In this document: positions 1 to 8,874 of the stretch, piece after piece
Layout: every line of letters begins with the position of its first letter
Position numbering within the stretch: the first letter of the stretch is position 1
Origin: Alistipes sp.
GTDB lineage: Bacteria; Bacteroidota; Bacteroidia; Bacteroidales; Rikenellaceae
DNA length: 64,000 nt
Assembly (NCBI GenBank): GCA_017531305.1
Contig: JAFXLG010000013.1
Span: 35,711-99,710 of the forward strand
Direction of reading: 5' to 3'
The notes under the pieces: model-generated
What the model was told of the DNA's origin: nothing
Seen by the model: only the letters and a program-made list of their open reading frames with translations
Database searches by the model: none
Made by a program: the position numbers and the translations under genes

Positions 1-814
1 GGATGGTAATCGTTTTTTGGATTGGCCTTCGAATGCCAACCCTGTAGCTATCCACGCAGGATTGCAGGCTTTGATGGTGATGGCGATGGATGCTGGATCG
101 GAGCTTGCTGAGATCTTGGGCGATGAGAAGCTCTCGAAGGAGTGTAGCGCGATGTACGAAAAGATGAAGGCTGCAGCTCCAAAGGTGAGCAAGCAATATT
201 TCGAGCAGGGCAAGGCACCTCATGAGCCTGGAACCAAGCAGGGTGCGGCTTTGTTGGTGCTGGCAGATTTGATGGATCCAGCGAAGGCAGATAAGGAGAT
301 CTTGTCGGTGTCGGGTGCGCGAGGATTCTCTACTTTCTATGGATATTATATGCTTCAGGCTATGGCAAAGGCTGGAAATTATAGTGGAGCGATGCAGATC
401 ATACGCGACTTCTGGGGCGCAATGCTTGATCTGGGTGCCACATCATTCTGGGAGGATTTCAATGTAGATTGGTTGCCCAATGCTGCACCTATTGATGAGC
501 TTGTGCCTGAGGGAAAGAAGGATATCCATGGCGACTACGGCGCATATTGCTATGTGGGTTTCCGCCATAGTCTCTGTCATGGTTGGGCTTCGGGTCCGAC
601 ATCGTGGCTTACCGAGCATGTTTTGGGTGTGAAAGTGGTTGAGCCAGCTTGTCGAGTTGTAAGGATTGTCCCTCATTTGGGCGATTTGCAATGGGTTGAG
701 GGTCGATTCCCTACTCCATATGGTGATATAGAGATTTCGCACCGCAAAGGAGCAGACGGTAAGATCACATCCAAAATTAAAGCTCCTAATGGAGTAAAGG
801 TGGTTAGCCGCTAA
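1..814 (+). CDS. GH78-like alpha-L-rhamnosidase, C-terminal part (truncated by window edge)
   Basis: The reading frame is open from base 2 and no start is visible, so only about the last 270 residues are present. The sequence resembles the end of the (alpha/alpha)6 barrel and C-terminal beta domain of GH78 family enzymes: an ATSFWEDF segment, a SLCHGWASGPTSWL segment, and a final beta region (RVVRIVPHLGDLQWVEGRFPTP type). GH78 enzymes release terminal alpha-L-rhamnose from glycans and plant glycosides. The signal peptide and most catalytic acids would lie upstream of the window. A strong hairpin follows the stop. Substrate cannot be told from this fragment. Confidence 0.8.
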   Translation, partial: DGNRFLDWPSNANPVAIHAGLQALMVMAMDAGSELAEILGDEKLSKECSAMYEKMKAAAPKVSKQYFEQGKAPHEPGTKQGAALLVLADLMDPAKADKEILSVSGARGFSTFYGYYMLQAMAKAGNYSGAMQIIRDFWGAMLDLGATSFWEDFNVDWLPNAAPIDELVPEGKKDIHGDYGAYCYVGFRHSLCHGWASGPTSWLTEHVLGVKVVEPACRVVRIVPHLGDLQWVEGRFPTPYGDIEISHRKGADGKITSKIKAPNGVKVVSR

Positions 815-847
815 GAAAACTAAGCAGTTTATACAACTTCAAAGTAA

Positions 848-890
848 GAGGTTGTCCTTCAGGAAATTTGTTGGACAACCTCGTTTTGTT
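848..890 (+). terminator. Rho-independent terminator after the GH78-like gene
   Basis: A perfect 10-bp inverted repeat (GAGGTTGTCC at 848-857, GGACAACCTC at 873-882) is followed by GTTTTGTTT on the plus strand. It separates the plus-strand GH78-like gene from the convergent MFS gene. The minus-strand side has no T-run, so it acts mainly on the plus strand. Confidence 0.75.
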
Positions 891-2059
891 TATCTTAATC
901 GGTTTTTCAGATAGTGTTTTCGGGCAATTAGCAGGAAGAGTAAGACTCCCATTACATTCACAATCCATGCACCCCAGAACGCCGCTATATAACCCAGATA
1001 TTCAGCTATCGCTCCGCCAATCAGAATACCCAATCCCATGCCTATATCCCAAGATACCAGCAGTGTGGAGTTGGCTGTGCCTCGTTGCTGGTGTGGGGCA
1101 AGATTGATAAACATATTCTGAAAAGCAGGGAACATATGTCCGTTGCCCAGACCGATAATAAGTGCTGCGCCATAGTATCCCCAAGGGTTGTGTACTGCGG
1201 CAAACAACAGATATCCGAAGAGCGAAACCACTACTCCAAAAGAGGCGTTCTCCACGATTCGCCCTTTGCGCAGTGAACGTCCACCCACCAAGCGCGATAG
1301 TATCAATCCGCAGGATAGTATCATAAAGAAGTAACCTGTACCACTTGTTATTCCCAACTCTTGCTTGCCGTAGATGGCGATATATGTCGCCAAGACTCCG
1401 TATGAAAAGGAGTAGCAGCACATCGCCATGCCGAGCCATGAGCCTTTGAGTAGGATAAATCTGTCGAGCGACAGGGCAGGGCGTTTCTGTGTAGTTCGTT
1501 TGGGGAGCTTGAGTGTGCAGCAAAGCCCAAATCCTATTGTCGAGATAACAAGCGAGAGAGCGAATAATACCTCGTAGCTATGGCATGCTTCGTATATGAG
1601 TATGGCTATGGTAGGACCTATGGCGGTAGCTATATTGTTGCTCAGACCGTAGTAGCCAATGCCTTCGCTACGGCGTGAGGAGGGCAATACGTCAATGGCT
1701 ACCGTGCTGTTGGCTACGGTAGTAGCTCCGAAAGGCATGCCATGTAGAGTGCGGATGATGGCGAATAGCAATATCGTGCCAGCAACCATATATCCAGCAA
1801 AAAGAGCGCAGAAAAGCACGTAGCTTATCAACAGCACGGCTTTGCGCGGAAAACTATCGACCAGATAACCGCTGAAAGGTCGCATCAACAGAGCCATCAG
1901 GGTGTAACCCGAAAGCACAAGTCCAATCAGATCTTTGTCGGCATGGAAAGTCTCTGCCATATATATGGGCAGTAGTGGCGTGAGTAGCATAAAAGAGAAG
2001 AATATCATGAAGTTTGATATCCAAACTTTGATATAATTGCTGTTCCAAAGACGCTCCAT
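890..2059 (-). CDS. MFS transporter (drug/metabolite exporter type)
   Basis: A 389-residue integral membrane protein with about 12 hydrophobic segments. The loop after TM2 (residues about 61-70, RPFSGYLVD) corresponds to the MFS signature A region. A hydrophilic central loop near residue 185 separates the two six-helix halves. The Arg/Lys-rich C-terminus (RKHYLKNRLR) fits a cytoplasmic end. Family knowledge suggests proton-coupled efflux or small-solute transport; the substrate is unknown. It lies just downstream of the formate-THF ligase gene on the same strand, but a terminator hairpin lies between them, and I see no good TAnnTTTG box of its own. Confidence 0.85.
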   Translation of the reverse strand: MERLWNSNYIKVWISNFMIFFSFMLLTPLLPIYMAETFHADKDLIGLVLSGYTLMALLMRPFSGYLVDSFPRKAVLLISYVLFCALFAGYMVAGTILLFAIIRTLHGMPFGATTVANSTVAIDVLPSSRRSEGIGYYGLSNNIATAIGPTIAILIYEACHSYEVLFALSLVISTIGFGLCCTLKLPKRTTQKRPALSLDRFILLKGSWLGMAMCCYSFSYGVLATYIAIYGKQELGITSGTGYFFMILSCGLILSRLVGGRSLRKGRIVENASFGVVVSLFGYLLFAAVHNPWGYYGAALIIGLGNGHMFPAFQNMFINLAPHQQRGTANSTLLVSWDIGMGLGILIGGAIAEYLGYIAAFWGAWIVNVMGVLLFLLIARKHYLKNRLR

Positions 2060-2073
2060 ATACTTCTGAAACT

Positions 2074-2106
2074 AAAAAAGACCTGCAAACCGAGGCTTGC
2101 AAATCT
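2074..2106 (-). terminator. Terminator downstream of fhs
   Basis: Read on the minus strand, AGATTTGCAAGC and GTTTGCAGGTCT pair over 12 positions (with G-U pairs) around a CTCG loop, followed by a run of six T. It sits between the fhs stop (2132) and the MFS start (2059). Confidence 0.65.
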
Positions 2107-2131
2107 CTTAACCTATTTTATAAATAATCTC

Positions 2132-3793
2132 TTAGCTAAGACCTACGATCTCGCCATTAACATAGTCAATGTTGTTTGCCTGAGGAACCTTAGGAAGACC
2201 CGGCATACGCAGAATATCACCTGCAATGGCTACGATCATCTCAGATCCAGCGTTAATCACTACATCCTTAATCAGCAGGTTGAAATCCTTCGCTACGCCA
2301 TACTTGGTCTGATCTGCCGAGAATGAGAACTGAGTCTTGGCGATGCAGACTGGGAAGTGTGACATAGAGTGAGTCTCAGCCAACTTGATACGGTTGAGGG
2401 CTGGCTTGGCAAAAGTTACCGAAGCTGCGCCATAGATATTCTTGGCTACCTTCTCGATCTTGGTCTGTAATGAATCTTCATCCGAATATGTGAACTGCAG
2501 ATCCTTGCTTGGATTCTTCTCGATAGTCTCGACAACCAATTCAGCCATCTCGACAGCACCTGCGCCACCCTCGGCAAAGGCGTTGTTGATCACGAATGGA
2601 GCCTTCAGATCCTCCTCGCAATGCTGCTTCAGGAGTGCCATCTCCTCGTCTGTGTCTGTAGCGAAGCGATTGAATACCACCACTACGCTCTGACCGAATG
2701 AACGCAGATTCTGCACATGGCGATCCAGATTAGCAAGACCTGTGCGCAAGCCCTCTATATTGGGCTCCTTGATTTGGTCGAGAGCAACACCACCGTGCAT
2801 CTTCAACCCCTGAGCTGTAGCTACGATCACAGTAAGGTCTGGTCTTAAGCCACTCTTACGGCAGAGAATATTATAAAACTTCTCTGCGCCCAGATCAGCA
2901 CCGAAGCCCGCCTCGGTGATGGTGTAGTCGCTATGCGCAAGAGCCATCTTGGTGGCAATCTGAGAGTTGCAGCCGTGAGTGATGTTGGCAAAAGGACCTC
3001 CATGAATAATGGCCGGTGTGTTCTCGGTGGTCTGTACCAAGTTTGGCTGGATGGCATCCTTCAAAAGTACCATGATTGCGCCAGCTACGCCCATATCCTT
3101 GACTGTAAATGGCTTGCCTTCGTAGGTGTAACCCAAAAGTATATTCTCGATACGGCGTCTAAGGTCTGCTTCATCCGATGCCAAACACAAAATCGCCATT
3201 AACTCCGAAGCCGGTGTGATGTCGAAACCAGCCTGCTGAGTGATGCCGTTTGTGGCAGGACCTAAGCCTGTGACAATGGAACGCAATGAGCGATCATTTA
3301 CATCAAGGACTCTGCGCCAGAGGATCTCCTTCAGACCGAATCCCTCCTTTTCGTGCTGGTAGAGGTAGTTGTCCAAAAGAGCCGAGATCATGTTGTGAGC
3401 CGATGTGATGGCGTGGAAATCGCCCGTAAAGTGGAGGTTGATCTTCTCCATAGGCAATACCTGTGCATAGCCACCTCCTGCAGCACCACCCTTCATGCCG
3501 AAGCATGGTCCCAATGAAGGCTCACGCAAAGCTACTACAGCACGTTTGCCAATTTTGTTGAGTCCCAAAGCAAGTCCAATCGAAACAGTAGTCTTGCCGA
3601 TACCAGCCTTTGTGGCGGTAATGGCAGTAACGAGAATGAGTTTGCCTTTTGGCTCGGTGATCAGGTTGAGTGGGAGCTTGGCGATGTATTTGCCATAATG
3701 CTCCAAATCATCGGCAGCAATACCTATCTTGGCTGCGACATTGTCGATGCGCTCAAGCTCAGTTTCATGAGCGATTTCGATATCAGTTTTCAT
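2132..3793 (-). CDS. fhs: Formate--tetrahydrofolate ligase
   Basis: A 553-residue protein of the usual size for the family, which condenses formate, THF and ATP to 10-formyl-THF in one-carbon metabolism. The P-loop-like ATP site is at residues about 61-68 (TKAGIGKT), the form without the Pro and Glu of the clostridial TPAGEGKT. The strongly conserved [19 protein letters not shown] block follows near residues 95-113, and the C-terminal MPGLPK motif is present. The gene stands alone: its own -7 box lies 42 bp upstream of the ATG, and it is terminated before the next gene. No ZTP riboswitch-like structure can fit in the short leader. Confidence 0.96.
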   Translation of the reverse strand: MKTDIEIAHETELERIDNVAAKIGIAADDLEHYGKYIAKLPLNLITEPKGKLILVTAITATKAGIGKTTVSIGLALGLNKIGKRAVVALREPSLGPCFGMKGGAAGGGYAQVLPMEKINLHFTGDFHAITSAHNMISALLDNYLYQHEKEGFGLKEILWRRVLDVNDRSLRSIVTGLGPATNGITQQAGFDITPASELMAILCLASDEADLRRRIENILLGYTYEGKPFTVKDMGVAGAIMVLLKDAIQPNLVQTTENTPAIIHGGPFANITHGCNSQIATKMALAHSDYTITEAGFGADLGAEKFYNILCRKSGLRPDLTVIVATAQGLKMHGGVALDQIKEPNIEGLRTGLANLDRHVQNLRSFGQSVVVVFNRFATDTDEEMALLKQHCEEDLKAPFVINNAFAEGGAGAVEMAELVVETIEKNPSKDLQFTYSDEDSLQTKIEKVAKNIYGAASVTFAKPALNRIKLAETHSMSHFPVCIAKTQFSFSADQTKYGVAKDFNLLIKDVVINAGSEMIVAIAGDILRMPGLPKVPQANNIDYVNGEIVGLS

Positions 3794-3834
3794 GTTATGT
3801 ATAGTTTTATTTAATACTCCTTCTTTCCAGAGTA

Positions 3835-3842
3835 CAAATATA
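3835..3842 (-). promoter_or_regulatory. Bacteroidota -7 box for fhs
   Basis: Minus-strand TATATTTG matches TAnnTTTG, 42 bp before the fhs ATG. I see no clear -33 TTG at the usual distance. Confidence 0.55.
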
Positions 3843-3879
3843 TGAAGAAATCCGAATAACTTATCGTTAGAAGAGATAT

Positions 3880-4371
3880 TTATCTCTTTTTTCTTTGTCG
3901 TTCAATCTTGAGTAGCTCTATTTTTCGCTCCAAACCTCCCGCATAGCCTGTCATTGTTCCTTCGGAAGATATGACTCTATGGCAGGGGATAATGATACTT
4001 ATCGGATTGCGACCTACGGCATTACCCACAGCTTGTGCCGACATGGTGGGACTGATGCGCCGTGCAATTTGCCCATAGCTCAAAGTCTCGCCATAGGGTA
4101 TGGTGAGAAGTTGATGCCATACGCGGAGCTGAAACTCACTGCCACATAATTCCAACGGAGGTGTGAAGTCGGGGATTATACCCGAAAAATATCTCTCTAA
4201 CCACTGCTTTGTGAGTGCGATTATGGGGTCATCTTCGGTATTTTGGTATGGCTCGTTGAGCGTTGAGCCAAAATGTTTCTGCCCGTCAAACCATAACCCT
4301 CTCAGCCGACCATCTTTGGCTGCGATGGTAATTGCGCCTAACGCAGAGTGATACTTTGCCGTATGGATCAT
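3880..4371 (-). CDS. ogt: Methylated-DNA--protein-cysteine methyltransferase
   Basis: A 163-residue protein with the family's active-site motif IIPCHRV; the acceptor cysteine is C130. It repairs O6-methylguanine by irreversible transfer of the alkyl group to that cysteine. The helix-turn-helix region (SYGQIARRI, residues about 98-106) and GNAVGRNP precede the active site as expected. There is no Ada-type N-terminal domain, so this is the single-domain Ogt form. It starts 3 bp after the stop of the rhodanese gene and is the last gene of a three-gene operon. Confidence 0.95.
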   Translation of the reverse strand: MIHTAKYHSALGAITIAAKDGRLRGLWFDGQKHFGSTLNEPYQNTEDDPIIALTKQWLERYFSGIIPDFTPPLELCGSEFQLRVWHQLLTIPYGETLSYGQIARRISPTMSAQAVGNAVGRNPISIIIPCHRVISSEGTMTGYAGGLERKIELLKIERQRKKR

Positions 4372-4374
4372 CTC

Positions 4375-4788
4375 CTATTTCGTGGTTTTTTCGGTTGGCA
4401 TGCCAGCCTTAACCCAATCGTCATACCCTTTGTCCAAGTCGAATACCTTGTATCCGTATTCCATAAGAATCTTGGCGGCACGTTTGCTGCGTACGCCTCC
4501 CTTGCAATAGAGAGCGATGGTGCGGTTGCGGGGTAGCTCACGATGGGCGTGGTAGGCGAAATTTGATTTCAGCACGTCAATGTTGAGGTCAGCTTCTGCG
4601 ATGTGTCCTTCGTTATACTCCTTGGCGGTGCGCACATCGACAACGATGATCTTGGGGTTGCGGATCTGCTTGGAGAATTGCTCCGAGGAGTAGCTGCGTA
4701 TCTTTATCTTGTTTACGCCTGCTTGTGCGTTGGCGTTGGACGCAAATGCCAGACAAATGGCAAGTAAAATAAAAATATAGTGTTTCAT
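4375..4788 (-). CDS. Exported single-domain rhodanese-like protein
   Basis: A 137-residue protein with a signal peptide (hydrophobic residues about 4-17, likely cleavage after ANAQA near residue 23) and one rhodanese domain. The active-site loop is CKGGVRSK with cysteine C95, and DVRTAKEYNEGHI marks the conserved N-terminal rhodanese motif. Rhodaneses transfer sulfane sulfur via a cysteine persulfide; the true acceptor of small periplasmic forms is generally unknown. It sits between the omega-amidase-like gene and ogt, with short gaps suggesting one transcript. Confidence 0.9.
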   Translation of the reverse strand: MKHYIFILLAICLAFASNANAQAGVNKIKIRSYSSEQFSKQIRNPKIIVVDVRTAKEYNEGHIAEADLNIDVLKSNFAYHAHRELPRNRTIALYCKGGVRSKRAAKILMEYGYKVFDLDKGYDDWVKAGMPTEKTTK

Positions 4789-4809
4789 AAGGCAATTTTA
4801 TATGAATTA

Positions 4810-5583
4810 TTATTCGTTTTCGGCTGGAGTTAATACAAAATTATCGGCATCGTCAAGCACAGGGAATTTTTGGCGAAATGCCTCCAAAGCCTTTATGTCG
4901 ATCTCGGCAGTAAGGCAACACTCCTGATCTGGGCTACACTCGACCATGCTCTTGCCATAAGGGTCGATAATCGCGCTATGACCTGAGTATTGACAATAAG
5001 GGTCGCTTCCCACACGATTCACACCTGCTACATAGCATTGATTCTCGATGGCTCTGGCGTGGAGCAGGGTCTGCCATGCCCCGATGCGAGGTGTAGGCCA
5101 ATTGGCAACATAGATAGCCATGTCGTAATCCTTGCGATTGCGTGACCAAATGGGAAAACGCAGATCATAACACACAGCCAAAAGTATTCTTACACCCATA
5201 TACTCTACCACCACGCGCTCTGCGCCTGCCTGATAGTGCAGATGCTCGCCTCCGTAGGTGAAAAGGTGGCGTTTGTCGTAGTGGGTGTAATTTCCATCGG
5301 GCGAAACGAAGTAGAATCGGTTGTAGAACTTGCCTCCATCTTCGGTAGCAACGCTACCAGCTATGGCAGCACCCATCTGCCGAGCCTTCTGCTGCATCCA
5401 TCTGAGCGATAGGCAATCTTTTTCGGCTATGCCTTCTGGGTTGGTGCAGAACCCTGTCGAGAACATCTCGGGGAGAATGTATAGATCCGATAGCGGAGCC
5501 TCTTCGATAGCCTTGTTGGCTCGCTGTAGATTCTCGGCAGGTTGTGCCCACGCGATATTTTGTTGGAGAATCGTGATTTTCAT
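4810..5583 (-). CDS. Nitrilase-superfamily amidohydrolase, omega-amidase type
   Basis: A 257-residue carbon-nitrogen hydrolase. The Glu-Lys-Cys triad is visible as E39 (ILPEMFSTGF), K104 (HYDKRHLF) and C138 (CYDLRFPIW). The size and the motif context match the YafV/Nit2 group, which hydrolyses omega-amides such as alpha-ketoglutaramate in methionine-salvage-linked transamination; that substrate is a family inference. It is the first gene of the operon with the rhodanese and ogt and has a clear -7 box upstream. The protein appears cytoplasmic. Confidence 0.9.
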   Translation of the reverse strand: MKITILQQNIAWAQPAENLQRANKAIEEAPLSDLYILPEMFSTGFCTNPEGIAEKDCLSLRWMQQKARQMGAAIAGSVATEDGGKFYNRFYFVSPDGNYTHYDKRHLFTYGGEHLHYQAGAERVVVEYMGVRILLAVCYDLRFPIWSRNRKDYDMAIYVANWPTPRIGAWQTLLHARAIENQCYVAGVNRVGSDPYCQYSGHSAIIDPYGKSMVECSPDQECCLTAEIDIKALEAFRQKFPVLDDADNFVLTPAENE

Positions 5584-5603
5584 GAAAAAATAATGATAAT
5601 ATG

Positions 5604-5611
5604 CAAAGATA
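5604..5611 (-). promoter_or_regulatory. -7 box for the omega-amidase/rhodanese/ogt operon
   Basis: Minus-strand TATCTTTG matches TAnnTTTG exactly, 21 bp before the first ATG of the operon. Confidence 0.6.
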
Positions 5612-5670
5612 CATAATTTCAGTTTTAATATTTAATAGTATTGCAGAAAAACCTTTTCGAAAGATTTTAT

Positions 5671-5678
5671 TAACTTTG
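5671..5678 (+). promoter_or_regulatory. -7 box for the patatin-like gene
   Basis: TAACTTTG matches TAnnTTTG. The predicted transcript start is a few bases downstream, upstream of both candidate ATGs (5703 and 5736). Confidence 0.6.
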
Positions 5679-5702
5679 TCACGGCTGTGTATTATGGCTT
5701 GA

Positions 5703-6584
5703 ATGTTGAATACGCAGAATGTAAAGCGCGAGAGTATGAAAACCAAATTGGATAAATCTTCGGGATTGATATTGGAGGGCGGCGGCATGCGCGGTGTCTT
5801 TACCTGTGGTGTGTTGGATAATTTTATGGATCGAGGTATCCGTTTCCCATATACCATTGGCGTGAGTGCAGGTGCGTGTAACGGACTCTCATATATGTCG
5901 GGTCAGCGAGGTAGAGGTAAATTCAGCAATATAGATCTGCTGGAGAAGTATCACTATATAGGAATTAAGCAGTTGCTGACCAAAGGAAATATCATGGATT
6001 TCGATTTGCTGTTTCATACTTTTCCCGAAAAAATCATACCCTATGATTACGCCCGATATGCCCAGATAGAGGAGCGTTACGAGATGGTGACAACAAGTTG
6101 TCTGACGGGGCGAGCGTGTTATTATGAAGAGAAGCGTGATCCTGTGAGAATCATAGATATAGTGAAGGCTTCGAGCAGTCTGCCGTTTGTCTGTCCTATA
6201 GCGTATGTCGATGGCGAGCCGATGCTCGATGGAGGTATTGCCGATTCCATACCCATCCTTAGAGCCAAAGAGTTGGGATATGATAATAATGTGGTGGTGT
6301 TGACTCGCAACAAAGGTTATCGAAAGCCCGACAAACCTACATCCATACCCCCATTCTTCTATCGTAAATATCCTGCACTTAAGGAGGCGATACGTCACCG
6401 TAACTCTCTCTATAATGAGCAGATATCGTTGGTCGAGCGATTGGAGAGCGAGGGTAAATTGCTGGTGATTCGCCCTGAAAAACCCATTGAGGTGGATCGC
6501 ATGGAGCGCGATACGCGTAAATTGCTTAATCTCTATGAGGAGGGGTATAACGTAGCTTCTCGGGTTGAGTTTCTGGCAGGGTAA
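5703..6584 (+). CDS. Patatin-like phospholipase family protein
   Basis: Ser-Asp dyad acyl hydrolase of 293 residues, or 282 if translation starts at the in-frame ATG at 5736, where homology begins. Counting from 5736, the oxyanion loop GGGMRG is at residues 15-20, the nucleophile is S44 in GVSAG, and the catalytic Asp is D165 in DGG. It resembles the RssA/YjjU-type bacterial patatins, presumed membrane-lipid hydrolases. There is no signal peptide. It is monocistronic: its own promoter upstream and a bidirectional terminator downstream. The first 11 codons from 5703 have no recognisable homology, so the later start is a real alternative. Confidence 0.9.
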   Translation: MLNTQNVKRESMKTKLDKSSGLILEGGGMRGVFTCGVLDNFMDRGIRFPYTIGVSAGACNGLSYMSGQRGRGKFSNIDLLEKYHYIGIKQLLTKGNIMDFDLLFHTFPEKIIPYDYARYAQIEERYEMVTTSCLTGRACYYEEKRDPVRIIDIVKASSSLPFVCPIAYVDGEPMLDGGIADSIPILRAKELGYDNNVVVLTRNKGYRKPDKPTSIPPFFYRKYPALKEAIRHRNSLYNEQISLVERLESEGKLLVIRPEKPIEVDRMERDTRKLLNLYEEGYNVASRVEFLAG

Positions 6585-6620
6585 AAATTAGGAGAGCCTT
6601 GACATAGCTCTCCTAATTTT
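6585..6620. terminator. Bidirectional terminator between patatin-like gene and cyclophilin gene
   Basis: A 14-bp perfect inverted repeat, AAAATTAGGAGAGC (6584-6597) and GCTCTCCTAATTTT (6607-6620), with A-rich and T-rich ends, lies between the convergent genes and can serve both strands. Confidence 0.8.
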
Positions 6621-6640
6621 ATTCTACCCGATGGGTTGGG

Positions 6641-7078
6641 TTACTCCTCCACGATTGTAATGGAAAGGATCAAATCGCCTGGGCGGATATTGTCAATCAC
6701 GTCCAAACCCTCTACAACCTGACCGAAGCAAGTGTGTACTCCGTCCAAGTGCTGAGTGTTCTGGCGATTGTGGCAGATGAAGAACTGTGAGCCACCTGTA
6801 TCCTTGCCACGGTGAGCCATCGAGAGTACGCCACGATCATGATACTGACGTGGTGCCGAAGTCTCGCACTTGATTGTGTAGCCAGGACCTCCTGCGCCGT
6901 TGCCGATAGGGCAACCACCCTGAATCACAAAGTCGGGGATAACGCGATGGAAAGTCAAACCATCATAGAAACGGCTCTCGCTGAGCTTGATGAAATTTTC
7001 TACTGTGATAGGAGTCTCATCGGCATAAAGCTCAGCCTTCATGTCTCCTTTCTCGGTCGAAATGATTGCGTATTTCAT
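6641..7078 (-). CDS. Cyclophilin-type peptidyl-prolyl isomerase
   Basis: A compact 145-residue cyclophilin, without signal peptide, so probably cytoplasmic. Conserved features are visible: [13 protein letters not shown] with the catalytic Arg, GSQFFI, and [15 protein letters not shown]. It catalyses cis-trans isomerisation of Xaa-Pro bonds. The short length is normal for bacterial PpiB-type enzymes. It is monocistronic. The region upstream of the ATG has only an imperfect -7 box (TATCTTTC on the minus strand near 7130). Confidence 0.94.
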   Translation of the reverse strand: MKYAIISTEKGDMKAELYADETPITVENFIKLSESRFYDGLTFHRVIPDFVIQGGCPIGNGAGGPGYTIKCETSAPRQYHDRGVLSMAHRGKDTGGSQFFICHNRQNTQHLDGVHTCFGQVVEGLDVIDNIRPGDLILSITIVEE

Positions 7079-7207
7079 AATGTCTAATTTTATTATTTAA
7101 AAAATCGGTTCCCGTAAATAAATTTTTCGAAAGATACGAAATTTTTGAGAAATTGAGTCTGTTTAAACAAATATTTGAATTTTTGGGAAAATAATTGTCG
7201 GCGAGTG

Positions 7208-7238
7208 TTTGCAGATCAAAAAATAAATCTTATATTTG
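7208..7238 (+). promoter_or_regulatory. Promoter of the threonine dehydrogenase gene
   Basis: TTTG (7208-7211), 19 bp spacer, TATATTTG (7231-7238): a full match to the Bacteroidota -33/-7 promoter. It lies 22 bp upstream of the ATG at 7261 and rules out the longer reading frame start at 7195. Confidence 0.8.
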
Positions 7239-7260
7239 CATCAGAATTGCAAACGATACT

Positions 7261-8202
7261 ATGAAAAAAATTCTTATTGTAGGTGCAGGAGGTCAGATTG
7301 GCTCTGAGCTAACGACATATTTACGAGATATTTATGGCTCGTCTAATGTTATCGCAGCAGATTTGCGTCATAACGAGAAGTTGGCAGAGGGTGGTCCTTT
7401 CGTGGAGCTTGATGCTTTGGATCGTACTAAGTTGGCTTATACTGTCCATAAGAATGGTGTTGATACTATCTTTAACCTCGTGGCTCTGTTGTCTGCCACA
7501 GGTGAGAAGAATCCTCAGCTTGCGTGGAATATCAACATGGGCGCGTTGAACAACTCGTTGGAGGTGGCAAGAGAGTATAATTGCGCTTGCTTTACACCAA
7601 GTTCTATCGGTGCTTTCGGTGGTGATTTCCCTCGTGATAATACACCTCAGGATGTTGTGATGCAGCCTGATACCATGTATGGCGTTTGTAAGGTTGCGGG
7701 CGAGATGTTGTCTAACTACTACTATACTCGTTATGGTGTAGATACTCGCTCGGTACGTTTCCCAGGTATTATATCGAATGTGACTTTGCCTGGTGGTGGT
7801 ACTACTGACTATGCTGTGGAGATCTATTATGCCGCAGTGAAGGGTGAGAAATTTACATGTCCTGTGCGTGATGTGTACATGGATATGATGTATATGCCAG
7901 ATGCGTTGCGTGCTATGGTGGAGTTGATGGAGGCTGATCCTAACAAGCTCCGTCACCGTAATAGCTTCAATATCGCATCTATGAGCTTTACTCCAGATAT
8001 CATCTATAACGAGATCCGTAAGCGTATCCCGAATTTCCAGATGACCTATCGCATCGACCCTATAAAGCAGGGAATCGCCGAGAGTTGGCCAAACTCTTTG
8101 GATGATAGTTGCGCACGCGAGGAGTGGGGCTGGAAGCCACAGTGGGATTTGTCAGCAATGACAGATGATATGCTGGAGGCTATTCGTAAAAAGAATCTTT
8201 AG
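7261..8202 (+). CDS. Short-chain-type L-threonine 3-dehydrogenase (NAD-dependent epimerase/dehydratase family)
   Basis: A 313-residue extended SDR. The N-terminal Rossmann motif is GAGGQIG (residues about 8-14); the active-site Tyr/Lys pair is in YGVCK; the Ser is in the TPSSIGAFGGD segment. The PGGGTTDYAVEIYY, FNIASMSFTP and IAESWP blocks are shared with the animal/Flavobacterium-type TDH, which oxidises L-threonine to 2-amino-3-ketobutyrate. This makes the TDH call stronger than a generic sugar epimerase. No 2-amino-3-ketobutyrate CoA ligase (kbl) gene is adjacent. The start at ATG 7261 is chosen because the promoter ends at 7238. Confidence 0.88.
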   Translation: MKKILIVGAGGQIGSELTTYLRDIYGSSNVIAADLRHNEKLAEGGPFVELDALDRTKLAYTVHKNGVDTIFNLVALLSATGEKNPQLAWNINMGALNNSLEVAREYNCACFTPSSIGAFGGDFPRDNTPQDVVMQPDTMYGVCKVAGEMLSNYYYTRYGVDTRSVRFPGIISNVTLPGGGTTDYAVEIYYAAVKGEKFTCPVRDVYMDMMYMPDALRAMVELMEADPNKLRHRNSFNIASMSFTPDIIYNEIRKRIPNFQMTYRIDPIKQGIAESWPNSLDDSCAREEWGWKPQWDLSAMTDDMLEAIRKKNL

Positions 8203-8231
8203 TCGACAAAGATAATTGTAATAGTTGAGAG

Positions 8232-8264
8232 GGGTGGGCGTTGTGAAACGTCCACCATTTTTTT
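8232..8264 (+). terminator. Terminator after threonine dehydrogenase
   Basis: GGTGGGCGTT (8232-8241) pairs with AACGTCCACC (8247-8256) with one G-U pair, followed by A and seven T. Confidence 0.75.
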
Positions 8265-8285
8265 GCTGATGTGGCTGGTTGTGTA

Positions 8286-8650
8286 GTCCGTTATGTTGTC
8301 TTGCTGATTTGGTGGCGCGTTCTTGCCCGATGGGCAAGTTTGCAAGTTTTACCCACCCCCAACCCCCGCCTTAGGCAGGGGCTTTTGTCGCCTGCGGCTC
8401 CGAAGTCGTTGCTGAATTAGGTTGCGAGGGAGTTTGATTTTTTAGTCTGTTAGGGAGTCTTGCTGATTGCGTGGCGTATTCTTGCCCTGTGGGCAAGTTT
8501 GTAAATCTTACCCACCCCCAACCCCCGCCTCAGGCAGGGGCTTTTGTCGCCTGCGGCTCCGAGGTCGTTGCAGAATTAGGTTGCTAAGGAGTTTGATTTT
8601 TTTAGTCCGTTAGGGAGTCTTGCTGATTACGTGGCGTATTCTTGCCTCTT
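8286..8650. repeat. ~160-bp imperfect tandem repeat with hairpins, 2.3 copies
   Basis: Units begin at about 8286, 8445 and 8605 (periods 159 and 160 bp), each opening with GTCYGTTA and a TCTTGCTGATT segment. Units 1 and 2 each hold a CTTGCCC-N3-GGGCAAG hairpin, a C-rich CCCACCCCCAACCCCCGCC stretch whose end pairs with GGCAGGGGC, then TTTTG and a CGCCTGCGGC segment. The third copy stops just after the first hairpin arm. The rest of the gene-free stretch 8203-8874 holds the upstream terminator and the downstream promoter; I see no plausible coding sequence in it. Confidence 0.8.
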
Positions 8651-8812
8651 CTTCATATCTTAATTTTTGGGGATTCAAATGAGGGTGTAAGCCCAAATTC
8701 TAACCATTTTTCTGCACTGCGCAAGTCGTTGTAAGCCATATGAATTGCGGATGTTATGTAAGATTCTCAAAATAGCATTGTTTTAGGGAACTTTTAGGCA
8801 TATTTGTTTTTG

Positions 8813-8839
8813 TTGTTTCTCGAAAAATTCTTACTTTTG
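8813..8839 (+). promoter_or_regulatory. Promoter of the GH2/galactose cluster
   Basis: TTG (8813-8815), 16-bp spacer, TACTTTTG (8832-8839). It lies 35 bp upstream of the first GH2 gene. Confidence 0.65.
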
Positions 8840-8874
8840 TAAGAATATAAACCTAAACAATTATAAAATATTTT

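Noticed and set aside
3794-3879. ZTP or other riboswitch in front of fhs
   Set aside because: The gap is only 86 bp, with a -7 box inside it, leaving too short a leader for a known riboswitch.
7195-7260. N-terminal extension of the threonine dehydrogenase
   Set aside because: It precedes and overlaps a perfect -33/-7 promoter and has no dehydrogenase homology; the Rossmann fold starts right after ATG 7261.
8286-8650. CRISPR array
   Set aside because: The repeat unit is about 160 bp with no regular 30-bp repeats and unique spacers, and no cas genes are nearby.
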